From assembly GCF_017676345.1 (NCBI RefSeq), contig NZ_JAFFZM010000027.1, positions 1 through 64,000 of the forward strand: DNA of 64,000 bases, read 5' to 3'. Positions within the stretch are counted from its first letter, which is position 1. Every line of letters starts with the position of its first letter. Of this stretch, positions 44,873 through 53,534 are shown piece by piece. This DNA is from Streptomyces smyrnaeus (GTDB lineage Bacteria > Actinomycetota > Actinomycetes > Streptomycetales > Streptomycetaceae). The position numbers were made by a program, and so were the translations under genes. The notes under the pieces were generated by a model. That model was not told the origin of the DNA. It saw nothing but the letters and a program-made list of their open reading frames with translations, and searched no databases.

Positions 44873-46498
44873 ATGTCCTGTACTGCGGTCGACACCGACC
44901 GCTTCCCCCTCGATCGCCGACCGTGGGTGCCTGTCTTCGTGGACGGCACAACCGAGCGGGTCGGCTTGCGCGAGCTGTTTGTCCGCGCCGGTGAACTCGA
45001 AGGTCTGGCTGTCGCGGTTCCGCCTGCCGCTTCCGGGCTGATGCGCGTGCTGTATGCGATGGCCGCTCGGATCACCGGCCTGCATCAGCTGCCGAACGGC
45101 GGCACGGAGGCATGGCTGGACCGACGCTACGAACTGCTCGAAGAGGGAGCCGGGTTCGACCCGGACAGCGTCAACGCCTACTTCGACAGGCATGCCGACG
45201 GGCTGCGTCTGCACGATCCTGTCCGGCCGTTTCTGCAGGATCCCCGCTTAAGCGAGGAGTGCTCCGGCTCGTCGGGGGTGAACAAGCTGGTGATGTCCCG
45301 CCCCGCGGGCAGCAACCAGGTGTTCTTCGGGCACTTCACCGATGCGGAACCGGCGCTGCTTCCGTCCGGGGAGGCAGTACTCCACCTCCTGACTCAGCTC
45401 TACTACGGCCAGTCCGGGCAGTGCACCCCGCGCACGGTGGCCGGGCAGCGGTACGGGAACACCATGGCCGGGCCACTGCGCCGCTCGCTGTCCTGCCACC
45501 CCTTGGGCCGGAGCCTTTACGAGACGCTGCTCCTGGGCCTCCCCGCTCCCGGCACCTGGCCCCAGCGCCCTGATGCTGACCTTGACGATGAGGACAGCTG
45601 TCCTTGGGAGCGCACGGAGTTGCTCGATCCCCTCCAGCCTCCGAAACCGGCTGTCGGTCCGCTGTCGATGCTCACGGAGCAGTACCAGCACGCTGTTCTC
45701 CTCCGGCCCGGGCCGGACGGGCACAGTGTGGTCGACGCGGTGATCACGTGGGCGCTGCGGACCAACCGGCCCGAACTCCGTGATCCTTACCTCATCTGGG
45801 ACGAGACGAAGGAGGGGGTCCTGCGCAAGAGATACGCCGACGCGAAAAGAGCGCTGTGGCGGGACCTGGATGCCATGATCCTGCAAAACCGCGGTGACGG
45901 CGGACGCAGGCCACCGGTCTTCGACGGGCTGACGGGCCTGCAACTGCCCGAGGAGGTCTTCCGGCAGCTGAGGGTTACCGCCTACGGCTTCGACCAGGAC
46001 GGTCAGACGCGGGATACCGCCTACTTCAGCGCAGTGACGCCACTTCTGTTCCCTCTTCTCGACTCGACCGAGGTGGAGGCCGACACCGCACTGGCCCTTG
46101 GGGCCAAGGAAGGCCGGGAGGCTGCGGAGAAGGCCGCCTGGCACCTGGTCACCGCGCTGCGCGCGGCTTGGCGCACCTACACCTTGCCGTTCACCGAGGA
46201 ACGGCCAAGGACTGAGCGGACGGCCACCGCCGCGAAGAACGGGCCGGCCAAGGGCGAGGGCCCTTGGCCGGAGGCCGCGCTGGCCGCCTACTGGCCAGCA
46301 GCAGAGGAGTGCTTCTGGCGGATGCTGGATGCCGAGGACTTCACCGCGGCTCTGCCCGCCTTCGGACGGATCGCCCTGAGCGTCTACGACGAGGTCACCG
46401 CATCGGTGGCCGCCCAACCGCGGGGTGCCAAGGCCCGCGAGAGCGCGCGCGGACTGGTGCGGACTCTGCTCGTCCACGAGCGTGGCCGCAGCCGCTGA
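44873..46498 (+). CDS. casA: Cas8e (Cse1/CasA), large Cascade subunit
   Basis: 541 residues from ATG 44873 (GAGG ten bases upstream). It begins with the family's typical start ...DRFPLDRRPWVPVFV, then LFVRAGELEGLAVA, WLDRRYELLEEGAGFD, FLQDPRL..., VNKLVMSRPAGSNQVFFG (the Cys/L1 loop region) and GEAVLHLLTQLYYGQSGQ. A helical-bundle C-terminus follows. The subunit reads the PAM and recruits Cas3. The frame is open upstream to 44714, across the regulatory unit, but that extension is not family-like. Confidence 0.93.
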   Translation: MSCTAVDTDRFPLDRRPWVPVFVDGTTERVGLRELFVRAGELEGLAVAVPPAASGLMRVLYAMAARITGLHQLPNGGTEAWLDRRYELLEEGAGFDPDSVNAYFDRHADGLRLHDPVRPFLQDPRLSEECSGSSGVNKLVMSRPAGSNQVFFGHFTDAEPALLPSGEAVLHLLTQLYYGQSGQCTPRTVAGQRYGNTMAGPLRRSLSCHPLGRSLYETLLLGLPAPGTWPQRPDADLDDEDSCPWERTELLDPLQPPKPAVGPLSMLTEQYQHAVLLRPGPDGHSVVDAVITWALRTNRPELRDPYLIWDETKEGVLRKRYADAKRALWRDLDAMILQNRGDGGRRPPVFDGLTGLQLPEEVFRQLRVTAYGFDQDGQTRDTAYFSAVTPLLFPLLDSTEVEADTALALGAKEGREAAEKAAWHLVTALRAAWRTYTLPFTEERPRTERTATAAKNGPAKGEGPWPEAALAAYWPAAEECFWRMLDAEDFTAALPAFGRIALSVYDEVTASVAAQPRGAKARESARGLVRTLLVHERGRSR

Positions 46499-46598
46499 CC
46501 TTCTCACGACCGGCTCGCGACGGCAGCGGACGGCGCCCGCACATCCCTGCCCCGCCATGTGCATCGACAAGGCCCCCAGCATCGGAAGAAGCCCCAGC

Positions 46599-47312
46599 AT
46601 GATCGCCTCTGACAACACCACCGAAGAAAGCGGCACCCCGCTACCGGGCCGCGTCCCGCGCCATGAGCGGCTCACCGGCTACGACACGTTCGTCGCACGA
46701 GTACGGAAAGCCTGCACCAGTCCCGGAACCCAGCAGGCACTCCGGCGCGGCCTGGCCAAACCCGTGCACGAGGTACCCGCCCGCACCCACGCCGCACTCC
46801 TCCGCGACAGCCTCGTGCCCGACACAGCGAGAGGAGAGGAGCGACGCGCCTACTACGCGGTGGCCGCACTGATCGCAGCCCGCCCCCGTGCTGAGCGGGC
46901 CACAGACTCCCACGAGGTGGAAGCCCGCACCACCGACCAGGACACACCAGCGCAGCCCTCCACTTCCCCCGGGCAGACGGCCGAAGGCGTAGCTCCGCAC
47001 AGGAGCGCTGAACAGAAGCGGTCCTGGGGAACGAGTTTGGGCGCGGCCCTGGCTCAAGCCGCCGTCCGCGACAAGGAGCGCACCAACGGCACCGAATCGC
47101 GGCTGCACCTTCTGGTGCGGCAGGAGACCGACGGGCTGCATCGCATGCTGCCCGCCGTTCTGCGCCTGCTCGGCTCCTCTGGCGTAGTCGCCGACTACGG
47201 GCGGCTCCTGTACGACATCGCGCGCTGGACCTACCGGCGAGACGAGACGACCACCCGCTGGCTGGAGGACTACTACCGCACCCTCCGCAGCGCCGAGCGC
47301 GGCAAGACCTGA
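46599..47312 (+). CDS. casB: Cas11e (Cse2/CasB), small Cascade subunit
   Basis: 237 residues from ATG 46599. All-helical: YDTFVARVRKACTSPGTQQA, LRRGLAKPVHEVPARTHAAL, RAYYAVAALIAARP, and near the end HLLVRQETDGLHRMLPAVLR and YGRLLYDIARWTYR...WLEDYYRTL. This is the Cse2 pattern; the length is longer than E. coli CasB because of a disordered middle insertion (about 85-140). It stabilises the crRNA-DNA hybrid on Cascade's belly. Confidence 0.9.
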   Translation: MIASDNTTEESGTPLPGRVPRHERLTGYDTFVARVRKACTSPGTQQALRRGLAKPVHEVPARTHAALLRDSLVPDTARGEERRAYYAVAALIAARPRAERATDSHEVEARTTDQDTPAQPSTSPGQTAEGVAPHRSAEQKRSWGTSLGAALAQAAVRDKERTNGTESRLHLLVRQETDGLHRMLPAVLRLLGSSGVVADYGRLLYDIARWTYRRDETTTRWLEDYYRTLRSAERGKT

Positions 47313-47382
47313 TCGACACGGCACCGCTCAAACCTCAGCACAACCCCTGCGCCCAGTCTTCGAACAGAACCAGGAACACACC

Positions 47383-48558
47383 ATGACCACACCCACAACG
47401 GCCACCGCAGCACCGACAGATGCAGCCTTGCAGACCCCTCGTTTCCTTGACGTACACATCCTCCAGACCCTGCCCTACAGCAACGTCAATCGCGACGATC
47501 TCGGCTCGCCCAAAACCGTCACCTTCGGCGGCACCAGCAGGACGCGGGTCTCCAGCCAGGCGTGGAAGAGGCCGACCCGGCTAGCGGTCGAAGCACGGAT
47601 CGGTGAACGGGCTCTGCGTACCCGCAGGCTTCCAGTTCAGATCGCCAACGCTCTCGCCGACCGCGGCTGGCCAACGGAACTGGCCGAGCTGGCCGGCGTC
47701 CAGGTCATCCGGTCCACCGACTCCAAACTCGACCTGGAGAAGGACCTGAACACCGCGTCCTTGCTGTTCCTGCCCGACAGCGCGGCCGAGAAGCTGGCCG
47801 ACATCGCCGAGGAGCACCGGGACAAGCTGCGAAAGGCGCTCGGCACCAAGACAGCGGCCAAACCGCTGCTGCCCAAGGAAGCGGTCCACGAGGTCATGAA
47901 GTCGCGTAACGGCTCCATCGCGCTTTTCGGCCGCATGCTCGCCGAGATCCCCGGCGCCGGAGTCGACGGCGCAGTGCAGGTCGCCCATGCCTTCACCACC
48001 CACACCACCTCGGTACAGGCCGACTTCTTCACTGCGGTCGACGACGTCGACCAGTGGGCCACCGATGCCGGCAGCGCCCACATGAACACCGGCGAGTACA
48101 GCAGCGGCGTCTTCTACCGCTACGCCACTCTCGACCTGCAGGACCTGGCACGAAACGTCTCCGACCCGGTCACGGCAAAGGAACTGGCCGAGGCGTTCGT
48201 CACCGCGTTCATTCACAGCCTGCCCTCGGCCAAGAAGAACTCCACCGCTCCGCACAGCATCCCCGACCTGGTACACGTCGCCGTCCGCTGCGACCGGCCG
48301 GTCTCCCTGGCTGCGGCGTTCGAAGAGCCCATCAAGGCCGGCCGGACGGGCTGGAGCGAGCCTTCACGGGCGGCCTTGGCCGCATACGCAGCCAAGGCAG
48401 GCACGCTGCTGGGCACCACCGGCCTCCTCCACAGCGCATACGCCGGCGTGGACGACACCGACAGCGAAGGGCTCGGCACCCGGAGCGCCTCCTACCCCGA
48501 CCTGGTAGCCGGTGCGCTGGCCGCTGCCTGGCCGGAGAACGGGAGCACCACGGCGTGA
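47383..48558 (+). CDS. casC: Cas7e (Cse4/CasC), Cascade backbone
   Basis: 391 residues. The Cas7 hallmark FLDVHILQTLPYSNVNRDDL and GTSRTRVSSQAWKRPTRLAV is at residues 21-70, later AHAFTTHTTSVQADFFTAVD and DAGSAHMNTGEYSSGVFYRY. Six copies of this protein normally form the crRNA-binding backbone. Its stop overlaps the cas5e GTG by one base (GTGA). Confidence 0.96.
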   Translation: MTTPTTATAAPTDAALQTPRFLDVHILQTLPYSNVNRDDLGSPKTVTFGGTSRTRVSSQAWKRPTRLAVEARIGERALRTRRLPVQIANALADRGWPTELAELAGVQVIRSTDSKLDLEKDLNTASLLFLPDSAAEKLADIAEEHRDKLRKALGTKTAAKPLLPKEAVHEVMKSRNGSIALFGRMLAEIPGAGVDGAVQVAHAFTTHTTSVQADFFTAVDDVDQWATDAGSAHMNTGEYSSGVFYRYATLDLQDLARNVSDPVTAKELAEAFVTAFIHSLPSAKKNSTAPHSIPDLVHVAVRCDRPVSLAAAFEEPIKAGRTGWSEPSRAALAAYAAKAGTLLGTTGLLHSAYAGVDDTDSEGLGTRSASYPDLVAGALAAAWPENGSTTA

Positions 48559-49439
48559 ACGCAAGCGGCCTCCTGATCCAACTCGGCGGCACCCCCCTGC
48601 AGTCCTGGGGCGAACACAGCGCCTTCACCGACCGCGACACCCTCGCCCACCCCACCCGCTCCGGACTCATCGGCATGATCGCCTCAGCTCTCGGCATCCC
48701 CCGCGAGCAGGCCGTCGCCGACTCGCCAAAGGCCTCCGCAGCGGAGACGCAGTTTGCCCGTCTCACTCGCCTGCGGTTCACCATCCGCCACGACCGCCCC
48801 GGCGTGCGGCTACGTGACTACCACACCGTCGGCGGCGGCTACCCCGCCCATCGCACGGTGCCCACCGCCAAAGGCGAGCGGCGCAGCCCGGGAAAGGCCA
48901 CCATCCTCTCCTCCCGCCACTATCTGGCCGACGCCGCCTTCACCGTCGCCATCACCGCCCCGGACGACCCCGACCTGACGGCCGAGTGTGCACAAGCCCT
49001 GACCACCCCCCATTGGCCGCTCCACCTCGGCCGCCGCTCCTGCCCTCCCGGCGCGCTGCTCCTCCTGAGCACCGAGGCACCCGATCCGGTCGCCGAACTG
49101 CTGCGCGTGCCCATGGCCCGCCCCCATCCCGGAGACACCCCACCGGGAAGGACCGGTACGGCCCAGATCCCCGACACCGTCACCGTGCGATTCACAGCGG
49201 ATACACCCTTCCCCGCGGGTTTCACGGGCTCTGCCTCCAGCCGGAGCCCCGTCACGACGCTGAATGACGAACCCGTACGGCTCACACCCCGCGACCGCGT
49301 CCATCGCAGCCGCCCCGCATACACGGCGACCTGCTCACTGCCCGCCGACCTGTGCAAGGGCTACGGCCTGGACTACCTCACGGCCCTCGACACCCACTTC
49401 CACTCCGTGCCCTCCCCGTCCGAACGGACCCACACATGA
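48555..49439 (+). CDS. casD: Cas5e (CasD), crRNA 5'-handle binding subunit
   Basis: 294 residues from GTG 48555, overlapping the cas7e stop. N-terminus LLIQLGGTPLQSWGEHSAFT and HPTRSGLIGMIASALGIPRE is the RAMP/Cas5 signature; LRDYHTVGGGYPAHRTVPTA and ILSSRHYLADAAFTVAI follow. It caps the backbone and holds the 5' handle. Coupled by ATGA to cas6e. Confidence 0.95.
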   Translation: MNASGLLIQLGGTPLQSWGEHSAFTDRDTLAHPTRSGLIGMIASALGIPREQAVADSPKASAAETQFARLTRLRFTIRHDRPGVRLRDYHTVGGGYPAHRTVPTAKGERRSPGKATILSSRHYLADAAFTVAITAPDDPDLTAECAQALTTPHWPLHLGRRSCPPGALLLLSTEAPDPVAELLRVPMARPHPGDTPPGRTGTAQIPDTVTVRFTADTPFPAGFTGSASSRSPVTTLNDEPVRLTPRDRVHRSRPAYTATCSLPADLCKGYGLDYLTALDTHFHSVPSPSERTHT

Positions 49440-50188
49440 CCACCACGACCTGCCCGAACCCACCCACCACCGCAACCGAAAGCGCATGGCTCACCCGGCT
49501 GCGCCTCAACACCGCCCACCGCGCGGTCCAGCGAGACCTTGCCAATGCCGCAGCCCTGCACCGGCGCGTCATGACGCTTGTGCCCGAGGATCTCGGAGAC
49601 AGCCCTCGCTCCCGTGCCGGCATCCTCTTCAGGCTGGACGACGACGGCACCGGGACACCCGCCCTCCTGGTCCAGAGCCGCATCGCCCCCGACACCGCAC
49701 GCCTGCCCCACGGCTACGCCCAGACACAGACCAAGGACATGCGGACTTTGATCACCGCACTGCGTCCCGGCCTTCGCGTGCGCTACCGACTACTGGGCAA
49801 CGCCGTCCGCCGCTGCGGACGCAACAGCACCGAAGGCCGCTGGAAGCAAGCCATCCCCTTGCACGGTGAGGAAGCCGACCGCTGGTGGGGCGAACGCGCC
49901 ACCAGCGCCGGACTCCTCGTACACACCGTCCGCTCCGAGCCCTGCGAACCTCTCACCGCCTGGCACCACACCGGCGAACAGCCAGGTACACAGCGCCAGC
50001 CAACGAAGACCGGCCGCAAACACCGGAAAGACACAGTGCTGGTGCCACACCACGCCACACAGTTCGAGGGGACTGCGACGGTCCATGACGCCGACGCCCT
50101 GCGGCACGCACTGCTGCACGGCATCGGCCGCAGCAAGTCCTACGGGTGCGGTCTGCTCAGCCTCGCCCCCGCCGGGCACGAGAGCTGA
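49436..50188 (+). CDS. casE: Cas6e (Cse3/CasE), crRNA-processing endonuclease
   Basis: 250 residues from ATG 49436, overlapping the cas5e stop. The conserved N-terminal helix with DLANAAALHRRVMTLVPED supplies the catalytic His; the glycine-rich loop HGIGRSKSYGCGLLSLA is at the C-terminus. It cuts pre-crRNA at the base of the repeat hairpin (CCCCGC/GCGGGG or CTCCGC/GCGGAG), and one enzyme must serve all repeat variants in this window. Confidence 0.94.
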   Translation: MTTTTCPNPPTTATESAWLTRLRLNTAHRAVQRDLANAAALHRRVMTLVPEDLGDSPRSRAGILFRLDDDGTGTPALLVQSRIAPDTARLPHGYAQTQTKDMRTLITALRPGLRVRYRLLGNAVRRCGRNSTEGRWKQAIPLHGEEADRWWGERATSAGLLVHTVRSEPCEPLTAWHHTGEQPGTQRQPTKTGRKHRKDTVLVPHHATQFEGTATVHDADALRHALLHGIGRSKSYGCGLLSLAPAGHES

Positions 50189-50202
50189 GAGGTCCCGGCG
50201 CC

Positions 50203-51267
50203 GTGACACCACCCTCCCCGCATGAGAAAAGCCGCGAAAAAAGCTCAGCCCGTCGCCGCATCGCCGCACCGACACTTGCCATGCTCCCCAGGGTCGGCGA
50301 CTCACTCTCCTTCCTGTATGCGGACGTCGTCCGCATCGTCCAGGACGACACCGGCGTCTGCGCCGAAACCACCACCGCGGACGACGAGACCACCCGCGTC
50401 TACCTGCCGACCTCCGCGCTCTCCTGCCTCCTCCTCGGCCCCGGAACCTCCATCACCCAGCCCGCCATGGCCACCCTTGCCCGACACGGCACCACGGTGG
50501 TGTGCACCGGCTCGGGAGGCGTCCGCTGCTATTCGGCCACCACCTCCGACGCGCTCACCACCCGCTGGCTCGAACACCAAGTCCACCAGTGGAGCGCCCC
50601 CGAACGCAGACTGGCCGTTGCCCGGCAGATGTATCTCAAGCGCTTCAACGTCCCTGTGCCGCCCACCACACCCCTGGACAAGCTGCGCGGCCTGGAAGGA
50701 CAGCGCGTCAAGGCGCTATACAAACACCTCACCCAGCAGCACCGCATCGGCCGGTTCAAACGCAACTACGACCCGGCCTCATGGGACGACCAGGACCCCG
50801 TCAACCTCGCCCTGTCCTCTGCCAACACCTGCCTATACGGCATCGTCCACGCCGCCCTCGTCGCCCTGGGCTGCTCGACCGCCCTCGGCTTCGTCCACCA
50901 AGGCAAGCAGCACGCCATGGTCTACGACATCGCGGACCTGTACAAAGCCGACCTCACCATCCCTCTGGCCTTCTCGTTGCACAACTCGCCCCACCCCGAA
51001 GCCATGGCCCGCCGCAGCTTCCGCGAAGGACTGCGGCTGTACAAGCTGCTCCCCAAGATCGTCGCTGACATCCAGTCCCTCCTTGCCCCCGGCGAGACCG
51101 AACCACTGCCGGACGGTCACGCCGTTGAGCTGGTCAACCTATGGGACCCGGAAGCCGGTTCCGTCCCCGCCGGCGTGAACTACGCGCACGAGGCGAGCGC
51201 GCCCCAGGCCACCGACCCGGCAGACCACCTGGCTAGCAGCGACGACAGCCCCGGTACTCCCATCTGA
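50203..51267 (+). CDS. cas1: Cas1e integrase
   Basis: 354 residues from GTG 50203 (GAGAGG upstream). Recognised by LPRVGDSLSFLYADVVRIVQ, LYLPTSALSCLLLGPGTSIT, ERRLAVARQMYLKRF, and the active-site residues Glu in GLEGQRVKALY, His in GFVHQGKQHAMVYD, and Asp in YDIADLYKADL. Forms the spacer-acquisition complex with Cas2. The C-terminal ~40 residues are disordered. Confidence 0.96.
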   Translation: MTPPSPHEKSREKSSARRRIAAPTLAMLPRVGDSLSFLYADVVRIVQDDTGVCAETTTADDETTRVYLPTSALSCLLLGPGTSITQPAMATLARHGTTVVCTGSGGVRCYSATTSDALTTRWLEHQVHQWSAPERRLAVARQMYLKRFNVPVPPTTPLDKLRGLEGQRVKALYKHLTQQHRIGRFKRNYDPASWDDQDPVNLALSSANTCLYGIVHAALVALGCSTALGFVHQGKQHAMVYDIADLYKADLTIPLAFSLHNSPHPEAMARRSFREGLRLYKLLPKIVADIQSLLAPGETEPLPDGHAVELVNLWDPEAGSVPAGVNYAHEASAPQATDPADHLASSDDSPGTPI

Positions 51268-51306
51268 CACGTGCACCGCCGCGCCCAAGAAGATCGGTGA
51301 TCACCT

Positions 51307-51624
51307 GTGCCGTCCATGACCGTTCTGTCCACCACAGCCATCCCCGACCACGTTCGCGGCGCACTTACCCGCTGGATGACCGAACCGGCACCAGGCCTCT
51401 ACGTCGGCACCCTCTCCGCCCGCGTCCGCGACGAACTCTGGCGCGTGGTCAGCGCCTCCGTTGGCAGCGGCGCCGCAGTCCTCGTCCATCCAGACGCGAA
51501 CGAACAGGGCTACACCCTCCACACCGCAGGCGAACGCCGCCGCACACCTGTCGACTTCGACGGCCTCACCCTTGTCGCCTTCCGCCCCGAGGAACTCCTG
51601 GGAACAGCCGACCCGCCATTCTGA
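51307..51624 (+). CDS. cas2: Cas2e
   Basis: 105 residues. Ferredoxin-like fold with MTVLSTTAIPDHVRGALTRW and APGLYVGTLSARVRDELWRV, followed by the type I-E C-terminal extension (TPVDFDGLTLVAFRPEEL). GTG 51307 has GGTGA six bases upstream; ATG 51316 is an alternative that removes three residues. Last gene of the operon, followed directly by the mixed CRISPR array. Confidence 0.92.
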   Translation: MPSMTVLSTTAIPDHVRGALTRWMTEPAPGLYVGTLSARVRDELWRVVSASVGSGAAVLVHPDANEQGYTLHTAGERRRTPVDFDGLTLVAFRPEELLGTADPPF

Positions 51625-51764
51625 CCCTCCTCGACCGAAAACCTGCAGAAGACCCCGCGTTCACGGGCATCACTCCACAATCGAACGCCTATACCCAGCT
51701 GTAGGCCGCCGCCACGCCTCTGACCCTTGCGGACAATGCTTTACTCCACCCCCCCGTCGCCGGT

Positions 51765-53370
51765 CCGAACCGCCCCCGCCTGCGTGGGGATCAACTGCCG
51801 GCGCCACCGTCTCAAGGGAGATCACGCCCGCTCTCGCGGGGACTACTCGACGTTGCAGTACAGGCCCACGTTGTGGGTCGGAACACCCCGCTCGCGCGGG
51901 GACCACCAGGTCGGGGGCTTCGAGGTCGAGCTGGTTGGCGGAACACCCCCGCTCGCGCGGGGACCACTCCTGCAGCAGCTGCAGGGAGATGCGCACCAGC
52001 GGAACACCCCCGCTCGCGCGGGGACCACGCAGGGTGAAGCCCGACGCGGGGGACGTCGGGCGGAACACCCCCGCTCGCGCGGGGACCACACCGCTCTGAT
52101 CCGCGTGAATGACCGCAACATCGGAACACCCCCGCTCGCGCGGGGACCACGCTGTGGCGGTGGTGGCGGCGTCCTGCGCGGCCGGACCACCTCCGCGCGG
52201 GCGGAGAGAACCCGGGCGGGGATCGAGTCGACCTGTGGCAGGTCGGACCACCTCCGCGCGGGCGGAGAGAACGCCTCGGCCTGCTCGGCACGGTCGGCCT
52301 CCCGCGGACCACCTCCGCGCGGGCGGAGAGAACCAGCTGGCGGAGATGCGCCCGGAGGAACTGATCGGACCACCTCCGCGCGGGCGGAGAGAACGTGTCC
52401 GGGTCGGTCTTGGCCTCGTCGAGGATCGGACCACCTCCGCGCGGGCGGAGAGAACCCTCCCAGCCGCTGCGGGACGTTGCCGAGTTGCGGACCACCTCCG
52501 TGTGGGCGGAGAGCACTTCGGCGTTGTACTGCGGGCGGCGCTGGGGTTCGGACCACCTCCGCGTGGGCGGAGAGCACTCTCCCCACCAGGTGGACCTCAC
52601 ATCCGGCGGCGGACCACCTCCGCGTGGGCGGAGAGCACACATCGACCCGATTGGAACTGGCGTTGGCGCACGGACCACCTCCGCGTGGGCGGAGAGCACA
52701 CCCCCAGCCAGCAGCCGAAAGGGAAGACCACCGGACCACCTCCGCGTGGGCGGAGAGCACGCGGGCGCTGCGCTGCCGCGCGCGCACCACGTCGGACCAC
52801 CTCCGCGTGGGCGGAGAGCACGCGTCCTCCCACGCCTGCCCCTCCCGGAACACCGGACCACCTCCGCGTGGGCGGAGAGCACGGCAGCAGGTCGATCCCG
52901 TACCGGGCCAGGGCCGGACCACCTCCGCGTGGGCGGAGAGCACGACAGGCCCCTGGAGACCGACCCGGCCACAGACGGACCACCTCCGCGTGGGCGGAGA
53001 GCACCACGCTGTGGTCGGCAAGATCACCGAGCTTGCCGGACCACCTCCGCGTGGGCGGAGAGCACCCGCACCCGGTCCCCGGCGGCCTGTTCTTCGTCGG
53101 ACCACCTCCGCGTGGGCGGAGAGCACGCGGTGGCCCTCACCCGTCCGAGCTGAGAGGGCGGACCACCTCCGCGTGGGCGGAGAGCACTCGAGCAGCTGCT
53201 CGCTGCGGGCGCGCTGGACCGGACCACCTCCGCGTGGGCGGAGAGCACGTGCTCGGCGTCCTCACGTACGGGCTGAGTCTCGGACCACCTCCGCGTGGGC
53301 GGAGAGCACGCGTTCGGGGTGGAGCGGCCGACGAGCCGTACCGGACCACCTCCGCGTGGGCGGAGAGCAC
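51765..53370 (-). CRISPR. CRISPR array with three repeat generations, 27 repeats
   Basis: Left end: two very degenerate repeats (51765, 51818), a 28-base one (51879), then four standard CCCC-stem repeats (51939-52150). Next come five CTCC-stem repeats ending GAGAGAAC (52183-52455), one intermediate with GTGTGG (52488), and fourteen CTCC-stem repeats ending GAGAGCAC (52549-53370), all spaced 61 bases. In the crRNA the stem changes from CCCCGC/GCGGGG to CTCCGC/GCGGAG, so paired bases changed together. The leader-proximal spacer (53310-53341) equals a spacer in the 19.7-22.0 kb array. Confidence 0.96.
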
Positions 53371-53534
53371 ACTTCCTGACCTGCGGTCTACTGAGGGCTT
53401 TGCCAGTTGTTGACTGTTGGGTTGGTCGGCTGTCGGGAGGAAGGGCAAGCCGTCGGCATAGTCATCTGCGCCTTCGTTGTCAGTGGGTCCTGTTTAGGTA
53501 CCGGTAGGGAGTTGACGGTATAGGGGGAGGGCGT
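53371..53534. promoter_or_regulatory. leader of the mixed array / upstream region of the second cas3
   Basis: Begins TTCCTGACCTGCGGTC and has GGCTTTGC and GTTGTTGACTG, the leader motifs. The right half contains the region upstream of cas3-2. Confidence 0.65.

Noticed and set aside
51727-53413. 550-codon plus-strand frame after cas2
   Set aside because: Covers the mixed CRISPR array; repeat translation only.
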